DNA from: GCA-2687025 sp964473525
Lineage (GTDB): Bacteria; Poribacteria; WGA-4E; GCA-2687025
Length of the DNA: 64,000 nucleotides
NCBI GenBank assembly: GCA_964473525.1
Contig: CAYYPK010000010.1
Location: 124,001-188,000, forward strand
Direction of reading: 5' to 3'
The notes beneath the pieces were generated by a model that did not search any database, was not told the origin of the DNA, and saw only the letters and a list, made by a program, of their open reading frames with translations. The stretch's first letter is position 1, and each line of letters begins with the position of its first letter. Both the position numbers and the translations under genes were made by a program. Shown piece by piece: positions 55,304 through 63,914 of the stretch.

Positions 55304-56572
55304 GTGAATCGACTCGCCATCGCCTGGCTGCTGCTGCTCGCTTGGACGCCATTCTGCCACGGCCACGGAGACCACGCCTACGTGGACGCCGCAGGTCACG
55401 GCGTCCGCTCGCCACTCCCTGAGTCCGCCATCCGGGGCGTGCGGGGATCCCTCTACTCACACGCCCAGAATCGCCGAATGACGTCCCCGATGTCGACGGT
55501 GCACGTGAGGTTCGCCGGGGATGACGACGAGGAGGCCCTACTCGCGGAGCTGCTCGCCGAGGCGCGGGAGACGGACCCGGAGAACGGCCTCGCGTCCAAG
55601 TTCGAAGCCGGCATGCATCTGTATTACGGCCGACACGAGGAAGCCTTGGCGTCACTCCGGCGCGCGGCGGCGACGCTCCACTGGGACTTCGAAGTCCACT
55701 ACTTCACCGGCCTCCTGCACTACCTGCTAGGCAACGCCGAGGAAGCGTTGGATGCTTTCCGCCGAACGCGCTCGCGCGAGATCGAGATGCTCACGTCGCG
55801 GTATTGGGGGCCGGCGTACCTGCACACCGCGCGGATACATACTCAGAACGCGCGCCCAGGCAAGCAACGGCTGGTCGCGCAGCAGTTCCTGGATACGAAA
55901 CGCCCCAACGGCGCGACCGACGGCCGCTACGTCGCTGCCCGAGCGCGGATGTTGGCGCTCGCCGGCGACGCGGAGCAGGCCGCCAAGATCGCCGACCAGT
56001 TCCTCGAGGACTGCGCGTGGCCGACGTACTCACACCAGCACAATGTCGCTCGGGCGCTCGCCTTCGCGGCGTCGGGGCTGCCGGACAACCGGTCGCGGAT
56101 GCTGGCCATCGGCGCGGTGGACCCCGGGTACACGCTCATCGGCCGTCCCGCCCCTGCGATAGAAGCCGTGACCGCGCAAGGCGACGACTTCATCCTGGCC
56201 GAGCAGCGCGGGAAGGTGGTTCTGCTGACGTTCTGGTACCCCCACGGCCGTGACTTCCTTGACGTCCACCCGAGACGCGTAGACGCCATCCGCCGCCGGC
56301 ACGAGGACGCCGGCCTGGTGGTGGTAGGCATGAACCCAACGGAGGGGTTCGCGCACGGCCACCTCGGCGAGACGATCGGGATCACGAACATCCCCAACTC
56401 GGAGCCCATCCGGGACGACTACCACGCCAGCGGCCGAGTGGCGGTTGTCATCGACCGCGAGGGAGTCGTGCGCGACTGGCAGAGGATGCAGGACGACGAC
56501 TCGCACTGGGAGGTCGAGACGCGCGTGGTTGAAGCGCTCAGGGAGCCGGTGCCCGTGGCGGCAGGGCGGTAG
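55304..56572 (+). CDS. Exported TPR/redoxin-like protein lacking active-site cysteines
   Basis: The 422-aa protein has a signal peptide (IAWLLLLAWTPFCHG), TPR-like helices over about residues 85-240 (EEALASLRRAAATLHWDFEV, LLGNAEEALDAFRR), and a C-terminal AhpC/TlpA thioredoxin fold from about 270 (IGRPAPAIEAVTAQGDDFIL, KVVLLTFWYPHGRDFLDVH, GRVAVVIDREGVV). The CxxC or peroxidatic cysteine expected after FW is missing (FWYPHGRDF), so it is not redox-active in the usual way. GTG 55304 follows GGGAGG by 6 bases. Confidence 0.75.
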   Translation: MNRLAIAWLLLLAWTPFCHGHGDHAYVDAAGHGVRSPLPESAIRGVRGSLYSHAQNRRMTSPMSTVHVRFAGDDDEEALLAELLAEARETDPENGLASKFEAGMHLYYGRHEEALASLRRAAATLHWDFEVHYFTGLLHYLLGNAEEALDAFRRTRSREIEMLTSRYWGPAYLHTARIHTQNARPGKQRLVAQQFLDTKRPNGATDGRYVAARARMLALAGDAEQAAKIADQFLEDCAWPTYSHQHNVARALAFAASGLPDNRSRMLAIGAVDPGYTLIGRPAPAIEAVTAQGDDFILAEQRGKVVLLTFWYPHGRDFLDVHPRRVDAIRRRHEDAGLVVVGMNPTEGFAHGHLGETIGITNIPNSEPIRDDYHASGRVAVVIDREGVVRDWQRMQDDDSHWEVETRVVEALREPVPVAAGR

Positions 56573-56854
56573 GACGTTGCGCGGTCGCCACGTGCCATCC
56601 GTGCGTACCGCCGGCCGAGGCAGTGCGGCCTCGGCTCGTCGCTGCTCCCGGGACGGCGTAGGCGACCTCGGGGCGATGTCCGCCAGGCTACGCCGCCGGG
56701 CCCTACGACGCCAGGCCCGCCGCCAGCGCGCGCGATAGCAGGCGCGTAGGGCTGGCGCGCTTACGCTTCACCCCCGGTCACATCATCGTAGGCGCTGCAC
56801 GCCGTCTCGGCCGACGCGGCGGCAGGTTGGGCGCCTGATATTTGTGCAAAGCGG

Positions 56855-56882
56855 CGCGTGCTTATTGCGCACGCGACGCGTG
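56855..56882. promoter_or_regulatory. Tandem dyads upstream of the amt sigma-54 promoter
   Basis: CGCGTGC (56855-56861) and GCACGCG (56869-56875) form a dyad with a 7-nt spacer. An overlapping odd palindrome, CACGCG-A-CGCGTG, covers 56870-56882. They lie about 100 bases upstream of the promoter, where an NtrC-type activator would bind, although the half-sites do not match the enteric NtrC consensus. Confidence 0.4.
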
Positions 56883-56952
56883 GCGGCGGCGCGCGCGCGG
56901 CCCCGGCCTGGCGAACGCCACTGGCCATGCGGGCGCCGGCGGCCCCGGGCCG

Positions 56953-56969
56953 TTGGCACAACGCTTGCT
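56953..56969 (+). promoter_or_regulatory. Sigma-54 (-24/-12) promoter of amt
   Basis: TTGGCAC-AACGC-TTGCT matches the sigma-54 consensus (TTGGCAC-N5-TTGCW) at every position. It lies 59 bases before the amt ATG, within the gap 56573-57027, which otherwise holds only the dyads at 56855-56882. It implies nitrogen-regulated expression driven by RpoN and an enhancer-binding activator. Confidence 0.85.
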
Positions 56970-57027
56970 GTTCCTCGGGCGCGACGGCTATTCGGCGCCA
57001 TGCCGCAACCCGGGAGGACGTACTGCT

Positions 57028-58428
57028 ATGAAGCCGCTTAGAGGCAGCGCAAAGGCGCTGGCGATACCGTTATTTGCACTGGCGTTGGCGGCGTTCGCCG
57101 CCCTACCGACGCACGCGCAGGACGCCGACGTGCCCGCGAACATCACCGCGTACGTGAACGACGCGATTCAGGGCGACGGCGAGCACTCGTTCAACGACTA
57201 CCTGTGGATGATGATCGCTGGTTTCCTCGTCTTCTTCATGCAGGCCGGCTTCGCGATGGTCGAGGCTGGGTTCACGCGGGCGAAGAACGCCTGCAACATC
57301 ATCATGAAGAACTTCATGGACTTCTCGGCCGGGTCGCTGCTCTATTGGGCCGTCGGCTTCGGTCTGATGTACGGCACGACCAAGGGTGGGTGGATCGGCA
57401 CGTCCAACTTCTTCCTGTCCGACGCGGTTACCGACGGCGTCATCAACAACTGGTCGTACGCCGAGTGGTTCTTCCAAGCGGTGTTCGCGGCCACGACGGC
57501 CACGATCGTGTCCGGCGCCATGGCGGAGCGCACGAACTTCCGCGCGTATCTCATCTATAGCGTGTTCATCACGGCGTTCATCTACCCGATCCAGGGGCAC
57601 TGGACCTGGCAGGGCGACGGCTTCCTCACGGGTCTGGGCTTCCACGACTTCGCCGGCTCGACGGTCGTTCACTCGGTCGGCGGGTGGGCAGCGCTCGTAG
57701 GCGCGATCATCCTTGGCCCGCGAACGGGCAAGTTCAACGCCGAGGGCCGGCCTCGCGTGATTCCCGGACACAACATCGTGCTGGCTTCGCTTGGCGTATT
57801 CATCCTGTGGCTGGGCTGGTTCGGGTTTAACCCCGGCTCGACGCTGGGCGCTGACGTGAGCTTCGCGCGTATCGCCGTCACGACGAACCTAGCGGCCGCT
57901 GCCGGCGGGATCGGCGCGATGTTCTTCGCGTGGATGAAGGTGAAGAAGCCCGACATCGGCCTCACGCTCAACGGCGTGCTGTCGGGTCTCGTGGCGATCA
58001 CGGCGCCGTGCGCAGTCGTGTCGCCGGGTTCGGCCGTCATCATCGGCCTCGTCGCCGGCGTGCTGTGTGTCCTCTTCGTCGAGTGGGTCGAGCGCATCTT
58101 CAAGGTCGACGACCCGGTCGGCGCGTTCACCGTCCACGGCGTCAACGGCGTCTGGGGCACGCTTGCCGTTGGTCTGTTCGCGCAGAATCCCTACGCCGAC
58201 GGGAGCACAAGCGAGGGGCTGTTCTTCGGTGGCGGCATGGCGCAACTCACGCCGCAGATCATCGGTGTGCTGGTCGTGGCGGCGTGGACCATCGTCACCA
58301 GCGGCGCCGTGTTCGGCGCGCTGCGTCTCGCGGGTATCCTGCGGGTCAGCGAAGAGGAGGAGCGCGAAGGTCTGGACATGGGCGAACACGGAACGTCCGC
58401 CTACCACCTGGACGAACGGTCTTACTAG
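57028..58428 (+). CDS. amt: Ammonium transporter
   Basis: The 466-aa protein has a signal-like first helix (PLFALALAAFAALPTHAQ) and about eleven transmembrane helices. Landmarks include FFMQAGFAMVEAGFTRAKN, the twin-His pore residues in HDFAGSTVVHSVGG and TVHGVNGVWGTLAVG, and GFNPGSTLGA. It conducts ammonia/ammonium into the cytoplasm. GGAGG lies 11 bases before the ATG. The sigma-54 promoter upstream fits nitrogen control. No PII (glnK) gene is adjacent, which is unusual for amt loci. Confidence 0.95.
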   Translation: MKPLRGSAKALAIPLFALALAAFAALPTHAQDADVPANITAYVNDAIQGDGEHSFNDYLWMMIAGFLVFFMQAGFAMVEAGFTRAKNACNIIMKNFMDFSAGSLLYWAVGFGLMYGTTKGGWIGTSNFFLSDAVTDGVINNWSYAEWFFQAVFAATTATIVSGAMAERTNFRAYLIYSVFITAFIYPIQGHWTWQGDGFLTGLGFHDFAGSTVVHSVGGWAALVGAIILGPRTGKFNAEGRPRVIPGHNIVLASLGVFILWLGWFGFNPGSTLGADVSFARIAVTTNLAAAAGGIGAMFFAWMKVKKPDIGLTLNGVLSGLVAITAPCAVVSPGSAVIIGLVAGVLCVLFVEWVERIFKVDDPVGAFTVHGVNGVWGTLAVGLFAQNPYADGSTSEGLFFGGGMAQLTPQIIGVLVVAAWTIVTSGAVFGALRLAGILRVSEEEEREGLDMGEHGTSAYHLDERSY

Positions 58429-58490
58429 GACGTCAGCGCATCGGCGATGTCGGCCTCCCGCGGCGTCGCCGGTCGCGTCCTGGTCTGCAC

Positions 58491-58526
58491 AACACGGTCG
58501 CCCGCATCTCCGCGGGCGACCGTGTT
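58491..58526. terminator. Bidirectional terminator between amt and the aldolase
   Basis: A perfect 15-bp stem (AACACGGTCGCCCGC / GCGGGCGACCGTGTT) with a 6-nt loop lies between the convergent stops at 58428 and 58546. The TT and AA ends give short T-runs on both strands. Confidence 0.8.
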
Positions 58527-58545
58527 CATACTGTACCGCGCTTGC

Positions 58546-59307
58546 CTAGCCCCGTCGGATGTCCTCGATCATCTGGCGGTAGTAGAGGACAAGGCCCGTC
58601 GCGTCCACGAGGGACGCGATGTACTGCACGCCTATCGACTGGAGCCAGCGAGCCATCTCGGCGTCCTTGGCGTACGACCCGACGAACCTGCCCGCTTCGC
58701 GCGCCTTCGCCGTGCACTCCACGATCGTGTCGCGCACCCGCGGATCGTCCACCTGCCCCGTGATGCCCAGCGACTGCGAAAGGTCGTAGGGGCCGAGGAA
58801 GATCACGTCGAGCCCGTCCACCGACAGGATGTCGTCCATGTTCTCTACAGCCCGCATGCCTTCGATGTGCACGACGACCATCTGCTCGTCGTTGCACTGT
58901 CGCGAGTGGTCAGGCGTTCCCGTGTAGGCGCCAGCGCGGGTGAAGATGGACACGCCCCGCTCGCCCTCCGGCGCGTATTTGGCGGCGCGAACCGTCGCTT
59001 GCGCCTCCTCGAGCGAACCTACCTGTGGCACTTGCACGCCGCCGGAACCGATGTCCAGCGCTCGGAGGATGAGCTCCGGCCGGTTGTCACCGACGCGCAC
59101 GATCGACGTGGCGCCGCCACACTCCGCTCCACGCGCGAGGTCCTCGCACGTCTCGATCGTCAGCGGGCCGTGCTCGGTGTCGAGAATCACGAAGTCCAGG
59201 CCGGCAACGCCGAGGGCCTCGACGACCGTCGCGTTAGGGAGGATACAGAACGTGCCGATGGCGGTCTCGCCGCTTGCCATCTTCGCGCGCAGTTCGTTCG
59301 GTTTCAT
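58546..59307 (-). CDS. HpcH/HpaI-family aldolase
   Basis: The 253-aa class II (metal-dependent) aldolase matches the HpaI/RhmA/GarL group: LGVAGLDFVILDTEHGPL, ATSIVRVGDN, LDIGSGGVQVPQV, a metal-binding Glu in VVHIEGMRAVENMDDI, and FLGPYDLSQSLG. It would cleave 2-keto-3-deoxy or 4-hydroxy-2-oxo acids to pyruvate and an aldehyde. ATG 59307 follows AGGAG. The substrate is unknown. Confidence 0.9.
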   Translation of the reverse strand: MKPNELRAKMASGETAIGTFCILPNATVVEALGVAGLDFVILDTEHGPLTIETCEDLARGAECGGATSIVRVGDNRPELILRALDIGSGGVQVPQVGSLEEAQATVRAAKYAPEGERGVSIFTRAGAYTGTPDHSRQCNDEQMVVVHIEGMRAVENMDDILSVDGLDVIFLGPYDLSQSLGITGQVDDPRVRDTIVECTAKAREAGRFVGSYAKDAEMARWLQSIGVQYIASLVDATGLVLYYRQMIEDIRRG

Positions 59308-59677
59308 ACCCGCTCCTGTCTGTGTGGGATCCGACCGGCATTCTATCCGGGCGTGGTAGCGGCGCGGAAGTGGGCGCCCGGCTCCCATCGGCCCCTGGAT
59401 GTCGGGTCGAAGAGGGCGCCAGACGCCGCCGCGCGGATTAGGGCCCGGCACACTCGGCGAGTAGGGCGCGAGCCGGCTGTGCGTGTGCGTCGCGTGCGGG
59501 CGTATCACGCGACGCGCCACGCGTCGTCAGACCTGTCGGTCCTGGCCCCGGCGCCACGCCCCTGCCCCTGAGCGGCCGCCGGCACGGCGGCCCGCTTGCC
59601 GGAACGCGCCCCATTGCGTGACAATTGGTGTGGCGATCGCGCCCAGGAACCATCTGTCGCGTGTGAGGAGTTGCAGG
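59308..59677. other. Divergent intergenic region
   Basis: This 370-bp GC-rich gap separates the aldolase (minus) from the NIL gene (plus). I see no RNA gene or clear repeat. A TAGAAT hexamer on the minus strand near 59340 could be a -10 element for the aldolase, without a convincing -35. Confidence 0.4.
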
Positions 59678-59920
59678 ATGTCGTCCATGAGGGTACGGCT
59701 GACGTTTCCCGGTGAACTCGTCACCGAACCGATCATATACAACGTCGCGCAGAAGTACGATGTCGTCACGAACATCCGACGCGCCAACGTCGAGCGTGAG
59801 GCCGGATGGGTCGTCATGGAGATGAGCGGGGCCGACGAGCGCCTTGAGGACGCCGTCGCCTATCTGCGGGACGCAGGCGTCCAGGTCGAGCCGATTAGCG
59901 GCGATGTGGTCGCCAGCTAG
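59678..59920 (+). CDS. NIL-domain protein
   Basis: The 80-aa protein is a single NIL (ferredoxin-fold) domain: RVRLTFPGELVTEPIIYNVA, YDVVTNIRRANVEREAGWVV, LEDAVAYLRDAGVQVEPI. NIL domains usually occur at the C-terminus of MetN ATPases or with ferredoxins, where they bind substrate. Here it stands alone. GAGGAG lies 9 bases before the ATG, and dnaJ-like follows 19 bases later. Confidence 0.85.
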   Translation: MSSMRVRLTFPGELVTEPIIYNVAQKYDVVTNIRRANVEREAGWVVMEMSGADERLEDAVAYLRDAGVQVEPISGDVVAS

Positions 59921-59939
59921 AGTCTGAGGGAGGGCGGCC

Positions 59940-60809
59940 ATGCCGCGCCGGGACTACTATGACGTACTGGGCGTCGCCCGTGACGCCTCCCCGGACGATA
60001 TCAAGAAGGCGTACCGCAAGCTGGCGGTCCAGCATCACCCAGACAAGAACAAGGGTGACGCCAAGTCCGAAGCGAAGTTCAAGGAAGCGTCGGAAGCCTA
60101 CGCGGTTCTCGGCGAGCCGGCTGAGCGACGCAAGTACGACATGACGTCTCGAGCAGGGAACTTCCGGCAGTACGACTTCGGCGGCTTCGAGAGCAACGAC
60201 GACATCTTCTCACGGTTCGGCGATGTCTTCGGCGACATCATGGGCGGCATGCGCGGTAGACGTGGCGCCCCGAACACGCACACTCCGCCGCGGCAAGGTG
60301 AGGACTTCCGGCACGAAATCACCATCGATTTCATGGAAGCCGTCCACGGCGCCGAGAAGACGCTCGCGGTAACCAGCGGCGACGAGACCAGACGCATTCG
60401 CATCAAAGTGCCGCCAGGCTTCAAGTCCGGGCGGACGCTCAGGATAAAGCGCGAGGGCTACCCAGGCGCCAATGGCGGGCCCCGTGGCGACCTGCGAGTC
60501 ACCGTCCACGTTCGCGACGACGCGCGCTTCACGCTGGACGGCAAGGACATCGTCACGGATGTCCGCGTTCCGTTCACGACCGCCATCCTGGGCGGCAAGA
60601 TACTGGCCGACACGCCCAACGGCGCCATCATGCTGACGATCCCCAAGGGGACGCAGTCCGGCAAGTACCTGCGACTGGCCGGCCAAGGCGCGCCCGCGGC
60701 GACTGGGCCGGGGGATCTCCGCGCGCGCGTGCTCATCACCGTGCCGGACACGCTCGACTCCGAGTCCGAAGCCCTCGTGCGCAAGCTCGCCGACCTGGCC
60801 TCCGAATGA
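59940..60809 (+). CDS. DnaJ-class co-chaperone (CbpA-like, no zinc finger)
   Basis: The 289-aa protein has a J domain at residues 1-70 (DYYDVLGVARDASPDDIKKA, the HPD triplet in VQHHPDKNKG), a Gly/Phe-rich linker (FSRFGDVFGDIMGGM), and two C-terminal substrate-binding subdomains (IRIKVPPGFKSG, DIVTDVRVPFTTAILGGK, LTIPKGTQSGKYLRL). The zinc-finger of DnaJ is absent, as in CbpA/DjlA-type type II J proteins. It should stimulate DnaK ATPase. GGAGGGCGGCC precedes the ATG. Confidence 0.93.
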   Translation: MPRRDYYDVLGVARDASPDDIKKAYRKLAVQHHPDKNKGDAKSEAKFKEASEAYAVLGEPAERRKYDMTSRAGNFRQYDFGGFESNDDIFSRFGDVFGDIMGGMRGRRGAPNTHTPPRQGEDFRHEITIDFMEAVHGAEKTLAVTSGDETRRIRIKVPPGFKSGRTLRIKREGYPGANGGPRGDLRVTVHVRDDARFTLDGKDIVTDVRVPFTTAILGGKILADTPNGAIMLTIPKGTQSGKYLRLAGQGAPAATGPGDLRARVLITVPDTLDSESEALVRKLADLASE

Positions 60810-60863
60810 CCGCAGCGCGCCATCCGCGACCCCATCTTGTCCTACCAGGAGCTCGTGCGTAAC

Positions 60864-62210
60864 GTGAGCCAGCCGCTTAACATCGTGCTCATCGCGGTGG
60901 ATACGCTCCGCGCGCAGCAGCTTTCTTGCTACGGCTACGATCGACCCACGACCCCAGCGACCGACGGGCTCGCCGCCGAGGGGGTCTTGTTCGAGGACAT
61001 GGTCTGCTCCGGCATCCCCACGCACCCGTCCTTCACGACGCTGTACACCGGGCAGCACCCCATGACGCACGGGATCGTGGCACACGGTGGCGACGCCGTT
61101 CTAGGCCGCCGCGCGCCCATGCTACCAGAAATACTACTGAAGGCGGGATGGACGACGTGCGCGGTGGACAATCTCGCCTCCGCGCGACCGTGGTTCCAGC
61201 GCGGGTACGAGTTCTACATCGACCCGTCGCGGCGGCGATCTCTTGGCCTGATGGTGACCTGTGAGCAGCAGAACAGCCGCGCCGTCGAGTTCCTCAAGCA
61301 CCACGGCGATGAGCAGTTCTTCCTCTTCGTGCACTACTGGGATCCACACACGCCGTACCTGCCACCAGCCTCGCATCGCGACAAGTTCTACGACGGAGAC
61401 GCGAAGACGGCGCGAGACCCCGCCGACAGGTCGCTCGACGAGCTGTGGCGGCACCCGTTGGGCAAGGCTTGGCGCGACACGTGGTTTCGGTCGCTAGGCG
61501 GCAGCATTACCGATGCGGACTACGTTCGCGCGCTGTACGACGCCAGCATCAACTACGCCGACGACGGAATCGCCGCCCTACTAGGCGCGGTGTCCTCGGC
61601 CGGCCTCGACGACAACACTCTGATCGTGGTCATGGGCGACCACGGCGAGTGCCTCGGAGAACACGGCGTCTGGTACGACCATCACGGGCTGTATGAAGAG
61701 AACATACACGTGCCGCTCATCATGCGGGCGCCTGGTCTCATCGAAGCAGGGCAACGCATCGACCAGACCGTGCGGACGATGGACATCGCGCCAACGCTGC
61801 TCGACCTCGCCGGCCTCGAAGCGCCCGACGAGATGGACGGGTCGAGCATGGCGCCGCTCCTCGACGCGTCGCGCGACGCCGACTACGCAGGGAGCGACAC
61901 CGTCATCACCGCCGAATGCACCTGGCAGGCCAAGTGGTCGATAAGGACGCCGGAGCACAAGTTCATCCGCGCGCGGTCCATCGACTACTACGGCTCGCCA
62001 GATCGTGAGCTGTACGCGCGTGGACCCGACGGGCTCGAGACCGCGGAGATCGCAGCGACCGACACTCAGACGGCCGATGAGCTAGAAGGCGAGCTCGAGG
62101 GCTGGATCGCCAGCGAAATCACCAGGCTGGGTAGGTCTGGGGATCCCGTGACGGAGCAGGGGAGAGACAAGTTCGGTAAGCGGTGGGGAGCCGCTGCAGC
62201 GGCCGGCTAG
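60864..62210 (+). CDS. Sulfatase-superfamily hydrolase with Thr in the nucleophile position
   Basis: The 448-aa alkaline-phosphatase-superfamily protein begins NIVLIAVDTLRAQQLSCYG and has the C-terminal metal ligands MGDHGECLGEHGVWYDHHG. The sulfatase signature C/S-x-P-S-R aligns with T53-H-P-S-F, so the formylglycine Cys/Ser is Thr and the Arg is Phe. A classical sulfatase is therefore unlikely; a phosphodiesterase, phosphonate or lipid-headgroup hydrolase is possible. I chose GTG 60864 with AGGAG upstream; TTG 60837 is an alternative. Confidence 0.82.
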   Translation: MSQPLNIVLIAVDTLRAQQLSCYGYDRPTTPATDGLAAEGVLFEDMVCSGIPTHPSFTTLYTGQHPMTHGIVAHGGDAVLGRRAPMLPEILLKAGWTTCAVDNLASARPWFQRGYEFYIDPSRRRSLGLMVTCEQQNSRAVEFLKHHGDEQFFLFVHYWDPHTPYLPPASHRDKFYDGDAKTARDPADRSLDELWRHPLGKAWRDTWFRSLGGSITDADYVRALYDASINYADDGIAALLGAVSSAGLDDNTLIVVMGDHGECLGEHGVWYDHHGLYEENIHVPLIMRAPGLIEAGQRIDQTVRTMDIAPTLLDLAGLEAPDEMDGSSMAPLLDASRDADYAGSDTVITAECTWQAKWSIRTPEHKFIRARSIDYYGSPDRELYARGPDGLETAEIAATDTQTADELEGELEGWIASEITRLGRSGDPVTEQGRDKFGKRWGAAAAAG

Positions 62211-62259
62211 GACAGCCGCTCGACGCGAGCCGTCCTGGGGATCCATGAGAAGGGCGCCC

Positions 62260-63678
62260 ATGAACGTCATAGTGATCGTGGCAGACAGCCTGCGCGCCGA
62301 CCACGTCGGCTGCCACCCCGAGGTCACTTCCTACAACGGCAAGCCGGTCGAGACACCAAACCTCGACGCGCTGGCCGCCGAAGGCACGCTGTTCACGCAC
62401 GCGTACGCCGAGAGCCTGCCAACGATGCCCACGCGCCACACGTGGTGGACGGGGCGCACTCAGTTCCCATTCCGCGGGTGGCAGCCGTTCGAAAACACCG
62501 ACTTCCTACTGGCCGAGATCCTGTGGGACAAGGGCTACACGAGCGCGCTCGTCACCGACGTGTACCACATGCACAAGCCCGTCTATAACTGCGGGCGTGG
62601 GTTCGACTCGGTCTCCTGGATACGCGGTCAGGAGTACGACCCGTGGGTGGTCGACGACGCGCCCGTGGATATCGAGCTCTGGCACCGCCTCAAAGGCGAC
62701 GATACCGACGACCTGTGGCGACCCCGTTTCGAGCAGTACATGCGCAACCGCGCTGGTTTCGAAGACGAGGAGGACTGGTTCGCCCCACAGGTCACGCGGG
62801 AAGCCACGCGGTGGCTGGACCATCAGGTGAAGGACCAGGGCAAGAGGGACGATCTCTTCCTCTGGGTCGACTACTTCGACCCGCACGAGCCGTGGGATCC
62901 GCCCGAACCGTACTGGAGCATGTACCGGGATCTTGACTACACCGGCCAGGACATCATCGACCCGATCGCCGGCCCGACCGAAGGCTACATCACGGCGGAC
63001 GAAACGCAGCGCACGAAGTCGCTGTACGCCGGCGAGGTGACCTTTGTCGACAAGTGGATAGGCGTGCTGCTGGACCACGTGCGAGACCTCGGGCTGTACG
63101 ACGACACGCTCATCATTCACCTGTCAGACCACGGCGAGCCGTTCGGCGAGCATGGGATCGTCCGCAAGGCGCGACCGTGGGCGTATGAGGAGCTGGCGCG
63201 CATCCCGTGGATCATGCGCCTGCCGGGCGGCGAGCACGGTGGGCAGCAGATCGACGCCCTGGTACAGCCGCGTGACCTCCTGCCGACGATCCTTGATGCG
63301 CTCGACATCGGCGGCGACCTCGTGCTGCCCTTCCGCGCGCCTCGGGCCACGACGCAGCTGTTCCCGCAGGACATGGTGACGGAATCACGCAGCGTCGCCG
63401 TGCACGGCGAGAGCGTCCTGCCCCTGATACGCGGCGAGAGCGGCGCCCTACGGGACTTCGCCTTCACGGGACACCACGCGCAGCAGTGGGCGGTGCGCAA
63501 CCACATCTGGACCGTTCTCATCAACATCAACGAGAAGGCCGGCCGCTTGGGAACCCCGTACGAGCTTTACGAGCGCCGCCTTGACCCGGGCGAACACGAG
63601 GACCGCGCGGAGGATCTGCCGGAAATCGTGGACATGTTCGAGCTCGGGATCCGTCGGTACGTCGGGCGCCTGCGGTAG
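62260..63678 (+). CDS. Sulfatase-superfamily hydrolase with Thr in the nucleophile position
   Basis: The 472-aa protein begins NVIVIVADSLRADHVGCHPE and has metal ligands in LSDHGEPFGEHGIV. The sulfatase signature aligns with T55-M-P-T-R-H-T, so the formylglycine Cys/Ser is Thr while the Arg is kept. It is not a close copy of the upstream sulfatase-like gene, from which it is separated by 49 bases. ATG 62260 follows AAGGG; an ATG at 62245 is an alternative. The substrate is unknown. Confidence 0.83.
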   Translation: MNVIVIVADSLRADHVGCHPEVTSYNGKPVETPNLDALAAEGTLFTHAYAESLPTMPTRHTWWTGRTQFPFRGWQPFENTDFLLAEILWDKGYTSALVTDVYHMHKPVYNCGRGFDSVSWIRGQEYDPWVVDDAPVDIELWHRLKGDDTDDLWRPRFEQYMRNRAGFEDEEDWFAPQVTREATRWLDHQVKDQGKRDDLFLWVDYFDPHEPWDPPEPYWSMYRDLDYTGQDIIDPIAGPTEGYITADETQRTKSLYAGEVTFVDKWIGVLLDHVRDLGLYDDTLIIHLSDHGEPFGEHGIVRKARPWAYEELARIPWIMRLPGGEHGGQQIDALVQPRDLLPTILDALDIGGDLVLPFRAPRATTQLFPQDMVTESRSVAVHGESVLPLIRGESGALRDFAFTGHHAQQWAVRNHIWTVLININEKAGRLGTPYELYERRLDPGEHEDRAEDLPEIVDMFELGIRRYVGRLR

Positions 63679-63712
63679 TGCAGACCGCCTCGGCTCGACG
63701 CAGTCAATCGGG

Positions 63713-63741
63713 TTGACGACCCCACGCGCCTCCGATATACT
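63713..63741 (+). promoter_or_regulatory. Strong sigma-70 promoter with a long leader
   Basis: TTGACG (63713-63718) and TATACT (63736-63741) are separated by exactly 17 bases. This is the best sigma-70 match noticed in the window. It leaves a leader of about 165 nt before the lipoprotein ATG. Confidence 0.75.
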
Positions 63742-63914
63742 CACGCACGTATGTTCCCGCCATTTGGGCACATTGCGCCACGCGCGGGTGTGGAACACTC
63801 GATTTGGGACGACAGCTTCGTAACGCGCGCGCCGGGACATCGTAATCAGTTGAGATAGCACGCGGCGCATCAGTAGCTTCAGCGCCTTCTGTCACTTGCT
63901 GGGAGGAACATCGA

